Assembly (NCBI RefSeq): GCF_013409345.1
Contig: NZ_JACCBB010000001.1
Span: 3,968,001 to 4,032,000 of the forward strand
Length of the DNA stretch: 64,000 nt
Direction: 5' to 3'
Source: Kineococcus aurantiacus
GTDB lineage: Bacteria > Actinomycetota > Actinomycetes > Actinomycetales > Kineococcaceae
Shown here piece after piece: positions 42,999-54,000 of the stretch; position 1 is the stretch's first letter; every line of letters begins with the position of its first letter. Below the pieces are notes generated by a model. That model saw nothing but the letters and a program-made list of their open reading frames with translations. It did not search any database and had not been told where the DNA came from. A program made the translations under genes and the position numbers.

Positions 42999-44168
42999 GT
43001 GGAGACCCTCGAGATCGTCATCGGCCTCATCGCGGTCATCGCCCTGGCGGCGGTGGGCGCGGTGGTCGGCTTCGTCCGGCCCCGTCGGCGCCGCTCGCTG
43101 CCGCCGCGACCGGCCCGGCGGCCCGGCACCGCGGACGCGGAGCACCTGCCGGGCGTCGGTGACGACGCGGAGGTGCCGCGGGACAGCCCCACCCGCACCG
43201 TCGAGGACGTCACCCTGCCCGAGGGCCCGGTCCTGGAGCGCCCGGCCCCCGTGCTGGGCCGCCTGGTGCGCCTGCGGGGGCGCCTGGCCCGCTCCAACTC
43301 CGCCCTGGGCCAGGGCCTGCTCGCCCTGCTCTCGCGCGACACCCTCGACGAGGCCACGTGGGAGGAGGTCGAGGAGACCCTGCTGCTGGCCGACGTCGGG
43401 TTCGAGCCGACCACCCGCATCGTCGACGCCCTGCGCGAGCGCGTGAAGGTCCTCGGCACCCGCGACCCCGAGCACCTGCGCGGCATGCTCCGCGAGGAGC
43501 TGCTGTCCGTCATCGGCCCCGACCTCGACCGCTCCCTGACGGTCGAGCGCCAGGGCTCGCGCCCGGCCGTCGTCATGGTCGTCGGCGTCAACGGCACGGG
43601 GAAGACGACGACCGTCGGCAAGATCGCCCGCATGCTCGTCGCGCAGGACAAGGACGTCGTCCTCGGCGCGGCCGACACCTTCCGCGCCGCCGCCGCCGAC
43701 CAGCTCGCGACGTGGGGCGACCGCGTGGGCGTGCCCACGGTCCGCTCCGACCGCGACGGCGCCGACCCCGCCGCCGTCGCCTTCGACGCCGTCAAGCAGG
43801 GCATCGAGGCCGAGGTCGACGTCGTGCTCATCGACACCGCCGGCCGGCTGCAGAACAAGGTCGGGCTGATGGACGAGCTCGGCAAGGTCAAGCGCGTCGT
43901 CGAGCGGCACGGGCCGGTCGACGAGGTGCTCCTGGTCCTGGACGCGACCACCGGCCAGAACGGGCTGCGGCAGGCGGCCGTCTTCTCCGAGGTCGTCGAC
44001 GTCACCGGCATCGTCCTGACCAAGCTCGACGGGACCGCCAAGGGCGGCATCGTCGTGGCCGTGCAGCGGTCCCTGGGGGTCCCGGTCAAGCTCGTGGGGC
44101 TGGGCGAGGGCGCCGACGACCTCGCGCCGTTCGAGCCGGAGGCCTTCGTCGACGCCCTGCTCGGCTGA
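42999..44168 (+). CDS. ftsY: Signal recognition particle receptor FtsY
   Basis: SRP receptor GTPase that docks ribosome-nascent-chain complexes at the membrane. The protein has 389 residues. An N-terminal hydrophobic segment (about 5-27) serves as anchor, and the acidic A-domain is short. The N domain follows (LGRLVRLRGRLARSNSALGQGL). The G domain has GVNGTGKTTT (about 197), AADTFRAAAADQL, DTAGRLQ (about 279) and TKLDGTAKGG. The start is GTG 42999. It partners with Ffh encoded 5 kb downstream. Confidence 0.97.
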   Translation: METLEIVIGLIAVIALAAVGAVVGFVRPRRRRSLPPRPARRPGTADAEHLPGVGDDAEVPRDSPTRTVEDVTLPEGPVLERPAPVLGRLVRLRGRLARSNSALGQGLLALLSRDTLDEATWEEVEETLLLADVGFEPTTRIVDALRERVKVLGTRDPEHLRGMLREELLSVIGPDLDRSLTVERQGSRPAVVMVVGVNGTGKTTTVGKIARMLVAQDKDVVLGAADTFRAAAADQLATWGDRVGVPTVRSDRDGADPAAVAFDAVKQGIEAEVDVVLIDTAGRLQNKVGLMDELGKVKRVVERHGPVDEVLLVLDATTGQNGLRQAAVFSEVVDVTGIVLTKLDGTAKGGIVVAVQRSLGVPVKLVGLGEGADDLAPFEPEAFVDALLG

Positions 44169-44185
44169 GGCGCGCGGGGCGCGGC

Positions 44186-44267
44186 GTAACGCGAAGTTCA
44201 CACGGACGGCGGCTCCGTCACACGGGTGAAACACGACGTGCGAGGGCCTGTAACGAGGTCACGTCAC
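44186..44267 (+). promoter_or_regulatory. GlnR-type binding sites upstream of amt
   Basis: GTCAC-N6-GAAAC (44217-44232) matches the actinobacterial GlnR half-site pair exactly in sequence and spacing. GTAAC-N6-TTCAC (44186-44201) is a weaker pair, and GTAAC at 44250 is followed by two GTCAC copies at 44258 and 44263. GlnR activates amt-glnK-glnD under nitrogen limitation in related genera. Confidence 0.65.
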
Positions 44268-44331
44268 CTTTGACCTCGCTCACCCCCGACGTCCCGCCGG
44301 TTCTGCCGGCCCTGCGGAAGGCCCGTTGCCC

Positions 44332-46001
<1,670 letters not shown>

Positions 46002-46027
46002 CCCACCCCGGCAGGAGGAAGCACCTG

Positions 46028-46057
46028 ATGGACGCTCCCGTGGCAGGCCGGCGCTGA
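46028..46057 (+). other. Nine-codon reading frame with strong Shine-Dalgarno just before glnD
   Basis: AGGAGGAA (46013-46020) precedes ATG 46028, which reads MDAPVAGRR and stops at 46055-46057. One added base near 46054 would fuse this frame to the glnD frame ([14 protein letters not shown]...). It may therefore be the true glnD N-terminus with a frameshift, or a short upstream ORF coupled to glnD. Confidence 0.45.
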
Positions 46058-46092
46058 GCGCCGACCTGCGCACCGAGCGACTCGCGCTGGCG

Positions 46093-48408
46093 GTGCGGGC
46101 CGGGCGACCCGGCCCGCACCGCCGCGCCGAGCTGGTCCAGCTCGTCGAGTCCCGGTTGCGCGACGTGTGGGACGAGGCCGTGGAGCCGTTCGGCGACCTG
46201 CCCGACGGGGTGGCCCTGGCCTGCGTGGGGTCCCTGGCCCGCCGCGACGCCGGACCGGCCAGCGACGTCGACCTCGTCCTGCTGCACGACGGCCGCCGGC
46301 TGTCCCGCGACGACGTCGCGGTGCTCGCCGACCGCGTCTGGTACCCGCTGTGGGACAACGGGCTGCGGCTGGACCACTCGGTGCGCACCGCCAAGGAGTG
46401 CCGGGAGGTCGCGGCCACCGACCTCGCCGCGGCCACCGGGCTGCTGGACCTGCGGGTCGTCGCCGGCGACGGCGGCCTCGTCGCCCGCACCCGCGGGCAC
46501 CTGCTCGACGACTGGCGCGCCGGGGCCCGCCGCCGGCTGCCGCAGGTCCTCGACGCCCTCGCCGAGCGCGCCGCGCGCTTCGGGGAGCTGGCCTACCTGC
46601 TCGAACCGGACCTGAAGGAGGCCCGCGGCGGGCTGCGCGACGCCATCACGCTGCGCGCCCTCGCCGCGAGCTGGCTGACCGACCGGCCGCACGGCGCGGT
46701 CGACGAGGCCCACGCGGTCCTGCTCGACGTCCGCGACGGGCTGCAGACCTCCTCGGGCCGCCCCGGTGACCGGCTCGTCCTGCCCGAGCAGGACGCCACC
46801 GCCGTCGTCTGCGGCTACGCCGACGCCGACCTCATGCTCGCCGCCGTCGCCCAGGCCGCCCGCACGATCTCCGCGGCCGTCGACCTCACCGCGCGCCGCG
46901 CCCGCCAGTCCATGCCCTCGCGCCGGTTCCGCGCCCAGGGCCGGCGCCCCCGGCTGCGCTCGCTGGGGCACGGCCTCGTCGAGCACGACGGCGAGGTGGT
47001 CCTCGGCGCCGGTGCCGCCCCGGCGCAGGACCCCGCGCTGCCGCTGCGGGCCGCCGCGACCGCGGTCCGGGTGGGGCTGCCGCTGTCGCCGGTGACCCTG
47101 GAGCACTTCGTCGCCACCTGCCCGCCGCTGCCCACCCCGTGGCCGGCCCCGGCCCGCGAGGCGCTGCTGGAGCTGCTGGCCGCCGGGCCCGCGCAGGTGC
47201 CCGTCTGGGAGTCCCTCGACATGGTCGGGCTCGTCGAGCGGTGGGTGCCGCAGTGGACGGCGATCCGCAACCGGCCCCAGCGCAACGCCGTGCACCGCTG
47301 GACCGTCGACCGCCACCTCATCGAGACCGCCGTGGCCGCGCAGCCGTTCCTGCGCGAGGTCGAACGCCCCGACCTGCTGCTGCTGGCCGCCCTGACGCAC
47401 GACCTGGGCAAGCTGCCCGGCGCGCAGGACCACGCCCGCACCGGGGCGCCCCTGGCCCGGGCCGTCGCGCAGCGCCTGGGGTTCGAGGCCGAGGACGTGG
47501 AGGTCGTGGGCCGGCTCGTCGCCGAGCACCTGACCCTCGTCGACCTCGCCACCCGGCGCGACCCCGACGACCCGCAGACCGTCGCCGCCCTCGTCGAGGC
47601 CGTCGGCGGCCGGCTGGAGACGCTGCAGCTGCTGCGCGCCCTCACCGAGGCCGACGCCCGCGCCGCGGGTCCCACGGCGTGGTCGCCGTGGCGGGCCCGG
47701 CTCGTCGACGACCTCGTCGCGCGCGCCACCCGGTCCCTGGCAGGGGAGCAGGCTCCCGGCCCGGCGCCCTTCGACGCCGCCGAGCAGGCCCTGGCCACGG
47801 CCGCGGCCGCCGACGGGCGCACGCGCGTCGACGTGCGCGAGGTCGACGGCTTCTTCGTGGTCACCGTCGTGACCCCCGACCGGACGGGGCTGTTCGCCGA
47901 CCTCGCCGGGCTGCTGGCCGGGCACCGCTTCCTCGTCCGCTCGGCCCTGGTCCGCACGCTCGACGGCGTGGCCGTCGACTCCTGGTGGGTGGAGTCGCCG
48001 ACGGGGGACCCGCCGTCGCCGGACCTGCTGCGCCAGAGCCTGGACCGCATCGTCGGGGGCGACGTCACCCTGCTGGACCGGCTCTCGGCCCGCGACGCCC
48101 AGGCCCGCCGGCCCGCCGGCGGGGGACGCTCGCTCGTGGCGCACCCGCGGGTGGTCATCCTGCCCGGGGCCTCCGAGCGCGCCACCGTGCTGGAGGTGCG
48201 CTGCGGCGACCGCCCCGGCCTGCTGCACGCCCTGGGGCGCGCGCTGGCCGCCGAGGGCGTCGACATCCGGTCCGCGCACGTCGCGACGTACGCCGCGCAG
48301 GCCGTCGACGTGCTCTACCTGGCCGAGCCGTCGGGGGACCGGCTGAGCCCGCCGCGGGTGGCCCGGGCGATCCAGGTGCTGTCCGACGCGGCCGAGGTCC
48401 CCGGTTAG
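46093..48408 (+). CDS. glnD: PII uridylyl/adenylyltransferase GlnD
   Basis: Bifunctional enzyme that modifies and demodifies the PII protein according to glutamine level. From GTG 46093 it has 771 residues. The nucleotidyltransferase site [22 protein letters not shown] is at about 46-67, followed by [13 protein letters not shown] and [10 protein letters not shown]. The HD domain has [16 protein letters not shown] (about 432-447). Two C-terminal ACT domains start at [18 protein letters not shown] and [17 protein letters not shown]. In actinobacteria it adenylylates rather than uridylylates PII. GTG 46093 has no good ribosome binding site, whereas a strong one serves a nine-codon frame just upstream; the true start is uncertain. 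Confidence 0.93.
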   Translation: MRAGRPGPHRRAELVQLVESRLRDVWDEAVEPFGDLPDGVALACVGSLARRDAGPASDVDLVLLHDGRRLSRDDVAVLADRVWYPLWDNGLRLDHSVRTAKECREVAATDLAAATGLLDLRVVAGDGGLVARTRGHLLDDWRAGARRRLPQVLDALAERAARFGELAYLLEPDLKEARGGLRDAITLRALAASWLTDRPHGAVDEAHAVLLDVRDGLQTSSGRPGDRLVLPEQDATAVVCGYADADLMLAAVAQAARTISAAVDLTARRARQSMPSRRFRAQGRRPRLRSLGHGLVEHDGEVVLGAGAAPAQDPALPLRAAATAVRVGLPLSPVTLEHFVATCPPLPTPWPAPAREALLELLAAGPAQVPVWESLDMVGLVERWVPQWTAIRNRPQRNAVHRWTVDRHLIETAVAAQPFLREVERPDLLLLAALTHDLGKLPGAQDHARTGAPLARAVAQRLGFEAEDVEVVGRLVAEHLTLVDLATRRDPDDPQTVAALVEAVGGRLETLQLLRALTEADARAAGPTAWSPWRARLVDDLVARATRSLAGEQAPGPAPFDAAEQALATAAAADGRTRVDVREVDGFFVVTVVTPDRTGLFADLAGLLAGHRFLVRSALVRTLDGVAVDSWWVESPTGDPPSPDLLRQSLDRIVGGDVTLLDRLSARDAQARRPAGGGRSLVAHPRVVILPGASERATVLEVRCGDRPGLLHALGRALAAEGVDIRSAHVATYAAQAVDVLYLAEPSGDRLSPPRVARAIQVLSDAAEVPG

Positions 48409-48422
48409 TTAAGGTGGGGGTC

Positions 48423-49991
48423 GTGTTCGCCACGCTCTCCGACCGTCTCACCGCCACGTTCAAGTCGCTGCGCGGCAAGGGGCGGTTGACCGAAGCCGAC
48501 GTCGACGCGACCGTCCGGGAGATCCGGCGGGCGCTGCTCGACGCCGACGTCGCGCTGCCCGTCGTCCGGGACTTCACCGCCCGCGTGCGCGAGCGCGCCA
48601 CCGGCACGGAGGTCGTGGGGCACCTCAACCCGGCCCAGCAGATCGTCAAGATCGTCAACGAGGAGCTCGTCGGCATCCTCGGCGGCGAGACCCGCCGGCT
48701 GCGGTTCGCCAAGAACCCCCCGACCGTGATCATGCTCGCCGGTCTGCAGGGGGCCGGGAAGACGACGCTGGCCGGCAAGCTGGGCCGCTGGCTGAAGGGC
48801 AACGGCAACCGCCCGCTGCTCGTGGCTTGCGACCTGCAGCGCCCCAACGCCGTCAACCAGCTGCAGATCACCGGTGAGCGCGCCGGGGTCGACGTCTTCG
48901 CCCCCGAGCCGGGCAACGGCGTGGGGGACCCGGTCTCGGTCGCGCAGCGCGGCATCGAGCACGCCCGGCACCACCACTACGACGTCGTCGTCGTCGACAC
49001 CGCCGGCCGCACCGGCGTGGACGCCAAGATGATGCAGCAGGCCATCGACATCCGGGCCGCCGTCCAGCCCGACGAGGTCCTCTTCGTCCTCGACGCCATG
49101 ATCGGCCAGGACGCCGTCGCCACCGCCGAGGCGTTCCGCGACGGCGTCGGCTTCGACGGCGTCGTGCTCACCAAGCTCGACGGCGACGCCCGCGGTGGCG
49201 CGGCCCTGTCGGTGCGCCACGTCACGGGCCAGCCCGTCATGTTCGCCTCCACGGGCGAGAAGCTCGACGACTTCGAGCTCTTCCACCCCGACCGGATGGC
49301 CTCGCGCATCCTCGACATGGGTGACGTGATGTCGCTCATCGAGCAGGCCGAGAAGGCCTTCGACGCCGACCAGGCCCAGGCCATGGCGGCCAAGTTCGCC
49401 GGCGACGAGGACTTCACCCTCGACGACTTCCTGCAGCAGCTGCAGGCCGTCCGGAACATGGGCTCGCTGAAGAAGATGCTCGGGATGCTGCCGGGCATGG
49501 CCCAGATGCGCCAGCAGCTCGACGCCTTCGACGAGCGCGAGTTCGACCGCATCGAGGCCATGGTGCGGTCCATGACGCCGCTGGAGCGCCGCCAGCCGAA
49601 GATCATGAACGGCTCGCGCCGGGCCCGCGTCGCCGCCGGCTGCGGGCAGAGCGTCTCGTCCGTCAACGACATGCTCGAACGCTTCGGGCAGGCGCAGAAG
49701 ATGATGCGCTCGCTGAAGAACGGCCTCGGCGGCGGCGGGCTGCCCGGCATCCCGGGGATGCCCGGGGTCGGCGGCGGGGCGTCGAAGAAGCAGAAGGCGC
49801 GCATCGCCGCCTCCAAGGGCAAGAAGAGCAAGAGCGGCAACCCCGCCAAGCGCGCCCAGCAGGAAGCCGCCGCCGCCGAGAGGGCGACGTCCCAGCCGGG
49901 CTCGGCCTTCGGGCTGCCCGACCCCTCCAAGGGCTTCGACCCCGCCGACCTCAACCTGCCCAAGGGGTTCGACAAGTACCTGGGCCAGTGA
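48423..49991 (+). CDS. ffh: Signal recognition particle protein Ffh
   Basis: SRP GTPase that binds signal peptides and 4.5S RNA, 522 residues. The N domain begins LSDRLTATFKSLRGKGRLTE. The G domain has GLQGAGKTT (about 107-115), DTAGRTGVD (about 192) and TKLDGDARGG. The methionine-rich M domain (about 310-440) includes MLGMLPGM and the RNA-binding GSRRARVAAGCGQSV. The Gly/Met/Pro and Lys-rich C-terminal tail is longer than in E. coli. I chose GTG 48423 (AAGGTGGGG upstream); GTG 48414 is in frame as an alternative. Its stop overlaps the start of the amidohydrolase gene. Confidence 0.97.
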   Translation: MFATLSDRLTATFKSLRGKGRLTEADVDATVREIRRALLDADVALPVVRDFTARVRERATGTEVVGHLNPAQQIVKIVNEELVGILGGETRRLRFAKNPPTVIMLAGLQGAGKTTLAGKLGRWLKGNGNRPLLVACDLQRPNAVNQLQITGERAGVDVFAPEPGNGVGDPVSVAQRGIEHARHHHYDVVVVDTAGRTGVDAKMMQQAIDIRAAVQPDEVLFVLDAMIGQDAVATAEAFRDGVGFDGVVLTKLDGDARGGAALSVRHVTGQPVMFASTGEKLDDFELFHPDRMASRILDMGDVMSLIEQAEKAFDADQAQAMAAKFAGDEDFTLDDFLQQLQAVRNMGSLKKMLGMLPGMAQMRQQLDAFDEREFDRIEAMVRSMTPLERRQPKIMNGSRRARVAAGCGQSVSSVNDMLERFGQAQKMMRSLKNGLGGGGLPGIPGMPGVGGGASKKQKARIAASKGKKSKSGNPAKRAQQEAAAAERATSQPGSAFGLPDPSKGFDPADLNLPKGFDKYLGQ

Positions 49992-51061
49992 GCCTGCACC
50001 TCTCCGGGCCGGTCCTCGTCGGCCCGGACGAGGTGGTCGCCCAGGCGTGGGTCGTCGGCGGTCGCCTGACGTTCTCCCGCCCGGCCTCGGTGAGCGCCAC
50101 CCTGCCCGGCTGGGTCGTGCCCGGGCTGGTCGACGCGCACTGCCACGTGGGGATCGGGCCGCACGGGCAGGTCCCCGACGACGTCTCCGAAGCCCAGGCG
50201 CTCGCCGACCGCGACGCCGGGGCGCTCCTGCTGCGTGACGCCGGGTCGGCGTCGCGGACGCGCTGGATCGACGACCGCGAGGACCTGCCGCGCATCGTCC
50301 GCGCGGGCCGGCACCTGGCGCGGACCAGGCGGTACCTGCGGGGGCTGGCCCACGAGATCGAACCCGAGGACCTCGTCGAGCACGTCCGCGTCGAGGCCCG
50401 CCGCGGCGACGGCTGGGTCAAGCTCGTCGGCGACTGGATCGACCGCACCACCGGGGACCTGGCCCCGTGCTGGCCCGCCGACGTGCTCGCCGCGGGGGTG
50501 GCCGCGGCGCACGAGCTCGGCGCGCGCGTCACCGTGCACCAGTTCGGCGAGGACGGCGTCGAGGACCTCCTCGCCGCGGGGGTCGACGGGATCGAGCACG
50601 GGACGGGGCTGTCCGCCGACGTCCTGCCCCGGCTGGCCGCCGCCGGGGTCGCCGTCGTGCCGACGCTGGTGAACATCGCGACGTTCCCCGGCATCGCCGA
50701 CCGGGGCGAGCCGAAGTTCCCGGCGTACGCCGCGCACATGAGGGCGCTGCACGCGCGGCGGTACGCCAACGTCGCCGCCCTGCACGAGGCGGGCGTGCCG
50801 CTGTTCGCCGGGACCGACGCCGGCAGCGTCCTGCCGCACGGGCTGGTCGTCGACGAGCTGCACGAGCTCGTCGCCGCGGGGTTGTCCCCGACCGCCGCGC
50901 TGGACGCCGCGACGTGGTCGGCCCGGCGCTGGCTGGGGCACCCCGGGCTGGAGGAGGGGGCCAGCGCGGACCTGCTCGTCCTCGACGGCGACCCGCGCGC
51001 CGACCCGGGCGTGCTGCGCCGGCCGCGGGTCGTGCTGCGCGGCCGGCTCCTCACCGGCTGA
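49988..51061 (+). CDS. Metal-dependent amidohydrolase (imidazolonepropionase/prolidase-like)
   Basis: TIM-barrel hydrolase of 357 residues. Metal ligands: VDAHCHVG (HxH, about 51-53), KLVGDW (possible bridging Lys), VTVHQFG (His), GIEHGTG (His) and FAGTDAG (Asp, about 279). The C-terminal SADLLVLDGDPRADPGVL is the usual composite beta-domain end. Its GTG start overlaps the ffh stop (GTGA). An amidohydrolase after ffh is common in actinobacteria, but the substrate is not known. Confidence 0.85.
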   Translation: MSLHLSGPVLVGPDEVVAQAWVVGGRLTFSRPASVSATLPGWVVPGLVDAHCHVGIGPHGQVPDDVSEAQALADRDAGALLLRDAGSASRTRWIDDREDLPRIVRAGRHLARTRRYLRGLAHEIEPEDLVEHVRVEARRGDGWVKLVGDWIDRTTGDLAPCWPADVLAAGVAAAHELGARVTVHQFGEDGVEDLLAAGVDGIEHGTGLSADVLPRLAAAGVAVVPTLVNIATFPGIADRGEPKFPAYAAHMRALHARRYANVAALHEAGVPLFAGTDAGSVLPHGLVVDELHELVAAGLSPTAALDAATWSARRWLGHPGLEEGASADLLVLDGDPRADPGVLRRPRVVLRGRLLTG

Positions 51062-51286
51062 GGCCCGCCACGACCGGGAGGTCGACCGGGTGCTCCACCG
51101 CGGCGTCGGGACGGTGCCGGGCGGACGTGTCGAGAGGCCTGCGCGACCTCTGGCATGATGGACGCGCACTCGTTCGTCCAGGGACCCTCTCACCCGGGAC
51201 GCGCGCGTCCATGGACAGTCCGGCCCGGCGTCCCCACACCGGGTCCGTGCCGTCCGCCACTCCAGAACCGGGAGACACCCCACACC

Positions 51287-51685
51287 GTGGCTGTCAAGAT
51301 TCGCCTCAAGCGCATGGGCCAGATCCGCGCGCCGTTCTACCGCGTCGTCGTCGCCGACTCGCGCAGCAAGCGCGACGGTCGCGCGATCGAGGAGATCGGG
51401 CTCTACAACCCGATGACCGACCCCTCGACCATCGAGATCAAGTCCGACCGCGCGCAGTACTGGCTCGGTGTCGGCGCGCAGCCGACCGAGCAGGTCGCCG
51501 CGCTGCTGAAGGTCACCGGTGACTGGCAGAAGTTCAAGAACCTGCCCGGCACCGAGGGCACCTACCGCGTCCCGGCCGCCAACACCAAGCCCCCGCGCAT
51601 CCCCGCCGGTGGCGTCGTGAAGACCGCCGAGACCCCGGCCGAGGCGCCCGCCGCCGACGCCGAGACCCCGGCCGAAGAGTCCTGA
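51287..51685 (+). CDS. rpsP: 30S ribosomal protein S16
   Basis: Small-subunit protein, 132 residues. [25 protein letters not shown] and [10 protein letters not shown] are the canonical S16 sequence. The C-terminal Ala/Pro/Glu-rich extension (about 105-132) is typical of actinobacteria. GTG 51287 follows GGGAG. It opens the rpsP-khpA-rimM-trmD-rplS operon. The upstream 225 bases hold CATGATGG, a possible -10 region at 51153-51160, and the short repeat AGAGG-N9-CCTCT (51131-51149). Confidence 0.97.
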   Translation: MAVKIRLKRMGQIRAPFYRVVVADSRSKRDGRAIEEIGLYNPMTDPSTIEIKSDRAQYWLGVGAQPTEQVAALLKVTGDWQKFKNLPGTEGTYRVPAANTKPPRIPAGGVVKTAETPAEAPAADAETPAEES

Positions 51686-51689
51686 CCCG

Positions 51690-51929
51690 GTGCTCGCGGA
51701 CGCCCTCGAGCACCTCGTGCGCGGCATCGTCGGTCACCCCGACGACGTGCAGGTGACGTCGAAGACGTTGCGGCGCGGCGCGTTGCTCGAAGTTCGCGTG
51801 CACCCGGACGACCTGGGCCGGGTCATCGGCCGCTCGGGTCGGACGGCCAAGGCGCTGCGCACCGTCGTCGGTGCCCTCGCCGGCGGCAAGCAGGTGCGGG
51901 TCGACCTCGTCGACGTCGACCGCCGCTGA
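51690..51929 (+). CDS. khpA: KH-domain RNA-binding protein KhpA
   Basis: Single KH domain of 79 residues with the GxxG loop in VIGRSGRTAKALRTVV (about 50-65). It binds RNA and in other bacteria pairs with KhpB (Jag). GTG 51690 starts five bases after the rpsP stop. A perfect 13-bp hairpin follows the gene. Confidence 0.93.
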   Translation: MLADALEHLVRGIVGHPDDVQVTSKTLRRGALLEVRVHPDDLGRVIGRSGRTAKALRTVVGALAGGKQVRVDLVDVDRR

Positions 51930-51947
51930 GGACCAGCACTTCCCGGG

Positions 51948-51977
51948 ACGCCGGGGCCGCATGAGCGGCCCCGGCGT
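51948..51977 (+). terminator. Perfect 13-bp hairpin between khpA and rimM
   Basis: ACGCCGGGGCCGC (51948-51960), loop ATGA, GCGGCCCCGGCGT (51965-51977). Very stable; no T-run. It may terminate part of the transcripts or protect the rpsP-khpA mRNA, separating the operon into two expression levels. rimM starts 30 bases downstream. Confidence 0.65.
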
Positions 51978-52006
51978 TCCGCCGTTCCCGACTTGGAGTT
52001 CGTGAC

Positions 52007-52528
52007 GTGGAGTACGTCGTCGCCCGCATCGGGCGCCCGCACGGGGTGCGCGGTGAGGTCACCGTCGAGGTCCGCACCGACGACCCCGACGAGCGGTTCG
52101 TCCCCGGCGCGGTCCTGCGCACCGACCCCGACCGGGGCCGGCTCACCGTCGCCTCGGCGCGCTGGCACAACGGCACCCTGCTGCTGACGTTCAGCGAGGT
52201 GACCGACCGCACGGCCGTGGAGGCGCTGCGGGACACGCTCCTGCTCGTCGACATCGACGACGAGGCCGACGAGACCGACGACGCCTGGTACCCGCACCAG
52301 CTGCGCGGTCTGGCCGCCGTCACGGTGACCGGCACCCCGCTGGGGGTCGTCGCGGACCTGCTGACCGGCACCGCCCAGGACGTCCTCGTCGTCACCGGCA
52401 CCGACGGCCGCGAGGTCCTCGTGCCGTTCGTGCGCTCCATCGTCCCGACCGTCGACGTGCGCCGGCGCAAGGTCGTGCTCAACCCGCCGGGCGGGCTGTT
52501 CGTCGAGCTGCCCGGGGACGCCGACTAG
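52007..52528 (+). CDS. rimM: Ribosome maturation factor RimM
   Basis: Assembly factor for the 30S head that binds S19, 173 residues. The N-terminal barrel begins [24 protein letters not shown]. The PRC-like C-terminal domain has [31 protein letters not shown] and [11 protein letters not shown], as in the family. The start is GTG 52007 with GGAG upstream. Its TAG stop shares its G with the GTG start of trmD. Confidence 0.95.
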   Translation: MEYVVARIGRPHGVRGEVTVEVRTDDPDERFVPGAVLRTDPDRGRLTVASARWHNGTLLLTFSEVTDRTAVEALRDTLLLVDIDDEADETDDAWYPHQLRGLAAVTVTGTPLGVVADLLTGTAQDVLVVTGTDGREVLVPFVRSIVPTVDVRRRKVVLNPPGGLFVELPGDAD

Positions 52529-53370
52529 TGCGCCTGGACGTCGTCACGATCTTCGCCGACTACCTGGCCCCGCTGCAGCTCTCGCTCATCGGCAAGGCCC
52601 AGCAGCAGGGCCTGCTGGACGTGCGGGTCCACGACCTGCGCGAGCACACCCACGACCGGCACCGCACGGTCGACGACACCCCCTACGGCGGGGGCGCCGG
52701 GCTGCTCATGAAGCCCGAGCCGTGGGGCGAGGCGCTGGACGCCCTGCTGGCCGACCCACCCGCCGGCGCGCGCGAGGAGGGCCCCGTGCTGGTCGTGCCC
52801 TCGCCGGTGGGGGAGGTCTTCAGCCAGCGCGCCGCGGTGGAGCTGGCCGCCGAGCCGTGGCTCGTCTTCGCCTGCGGCCGCTACGAGGGCATCGACGCGC
52901 GCGTCGTGGAGCACTACCGGACGCGGATCCGCGTCCGCGAGGTCTCGCTGGGCGACTACGTCCTCAACGGCGGTGAGGTCGCGGTGCTGGCCATCACCGA
53001 GGCCGTCGTCCGGCTGGTGCCCGGCGTCATCGGCAACGCCGCGTCGCTGACGGAGGAGAGCCACGCCCCCGAGCACGACGGCCTGCTGGAGCACCCGGCC
53101 TACACCAAGCCCGCCTCCTGGCGGGGGCTGGACGTGCCGGCGGTCCTGGCGGGCGGCAACCACGGGGCCGTGGAGCGCTGGCGCCGGGACGAGGCGTTGC
53201 GCCGCACCGCTTCCCGGCGTCCCGACGTGCTGCGGCGGCTGGACCCGGCGCGCTGCGACCGCCACGACCTCGCCGTCCTGGCCGACCTCGGCTGGGTCCC
53301 CGGTGATCACGGATTCTCGCTCGGGTCCCCGCCTGTGGCAGACTCGTCAGCTGACAACACCACGCCGTGA
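52528..53370 (+). CDS. trmD: tRNA (guanine-37-N1)-methyltransferase TrmD
   Basis: Methylates G37 next to the anticodon using S-adenosylmethionine. The protein has 280 residues. [31 protein letters not shown] and [15 protein letters not shown] are the SAM-binding deep-trefoil-knot motifs. The C-terminal helices include [24 protein letters not shown]. The last 30 residues are a family-poor tail. The start overlaps the rimM stop by one base. Confidence 0.96.
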   Translation: MRLDVVTIFADYLAPLQLSLIGKAQQQGLLDVRVHDLREHTHDRHRTVDDTPYGGGAGLLMKPEPWGEALDALLADPPAGAREEGPVLVVPSPVGEVFSQRAAVELAAEPWLVFACGRYEGIDARVVEHYRTRIRVREVSLGDYVLNGGEVAVLAITEAVVRLVPGVIGNAASLTEESHAPEHDGLLEHPAYTKPASWRGLDVPAVLAGGNHGAVERWRRDEALRRTASRRPDVLRRLDPARCDRHDLAVLADLGWVPGDHGFSLGSPPVADSSADNTTP

Positions 53371-53380
53371 CGACCGGTGA

Positions 53381-53477
53381 CCGCTGCCCCCGGGCAGCGG
53401 GGGTGCGCCCGCCACAGGGGGCCAGCCCGCCGGACCTCCCGCCACGGGACCGATCCCTGCGCCGATGACCTGTGGCG
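53381..53477 (+). promoter_or_regulatory. Structured leader between trmD and rplS
   Basis: CCGCTGCCC-CC-GGGCAGCGG (53381-53400) forms a 9-bp hairpin right after trmD. CGCCACAGG (53410-53418) is the exact complement of CCTGTGGCG (53469-53477), closing a 50-base domain that ends six bases before the AGGAGG of rplS. It could serve attenuation or translational control of L19. Confidence 0.45.
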
Positions 53478-53502
53478 TCCTGCAGGAGGAAAGAGCAGAG
53501 CC

Positions 53503-53865
53503 GTGAACGTGCTCGACAGCATCGACGCAGCCTCGCTGCGCTCGGACGTCCCCGAGTTCCGCGCCGGGGACACCCTGAAGGTCCACGTCAAGGTCATCGA
53601 GGGCAGCCGCTCCCGTGTCCAGGTCTTCCAGGGCGTCGTCATCCGCCGCACCGGCGGTGGCGTCCGCGAGGCCTTCACCGTCCGCAAGGTCAGCTTCGGC
53701 GTCGGCGTGGAGCGCACCTTCCCGCTGCACACCCCGGTCATCGAGAAGATCGAGGTCGTGACCCGCGGTGACGTCAAGCGCGCCAAGCTGTACTACCTGC
53801 GCGACCTGCGCGGCAAGGCCGCCAAGATCAAGGAGCGTCGCGACGCGGTGAACCCGCGCGGCTGA
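53503..53865 (+). CDS. rplS: 50S ribosomal protein L19
   Basis: Large-subunit protein at the 30S interface, 120 residues. [51 protein letters not shown] and [20 protein letters not shown] are canonical. GTG 53503 follows AGGAGG; a GTG two codons later is possible. It ends the rpsP operon; a strong terminator starts 15 bases after the stop. Confidence 0.97.
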   Translation: MNVLDSIDAASLRSDVPEFRAGDTLKVHVKVIEGSRSRVQVFQGVVIRRTGGGVREAFTVRKVSFGVGVERTFPLHTPVIEKIEVVTRGDVKRAKLYYLRDLRGKAAKIKERRDAVNPRG

Positions 53866-53879
53866 CACCAGCGCACACC

Positions 53880-53915
53880 CACGAGCCGGGTCCCCTCCAG
53901 GGGGCCCGGCTCGTG
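53880..53915 (+). terminator. Strong hairpin after rplS
   Basis: CACGAGCCGGG (53880-53890) pairs with CCCGGCTCGTG (53905-53915), and CCCC/GGGG extends the stem towards the loop. It probably ends the ribosomal protein operon. A -10-like TAGACT (53945-53950) for lepB follows 30 bases on. Confidence 0.75.
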
Positions 53916-54000
53916 TCGTCCCCAGGCCGTGGAGACGTTCTGACTAGACTCGCCGGGCCGCGCCGCTCGCGGCGCGCAGTCCCCGCGAGGCAGGAGTTCC

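Noticed and set aside
38921-44089. A 1722-codon open frame on the minus strand across smc and ftsY
   Set aside because: It is the antisense shadow of smc/ftsY in very GC-rich DNA. Its translation is Gly/Gln/Val low complexity without any domain pattern.
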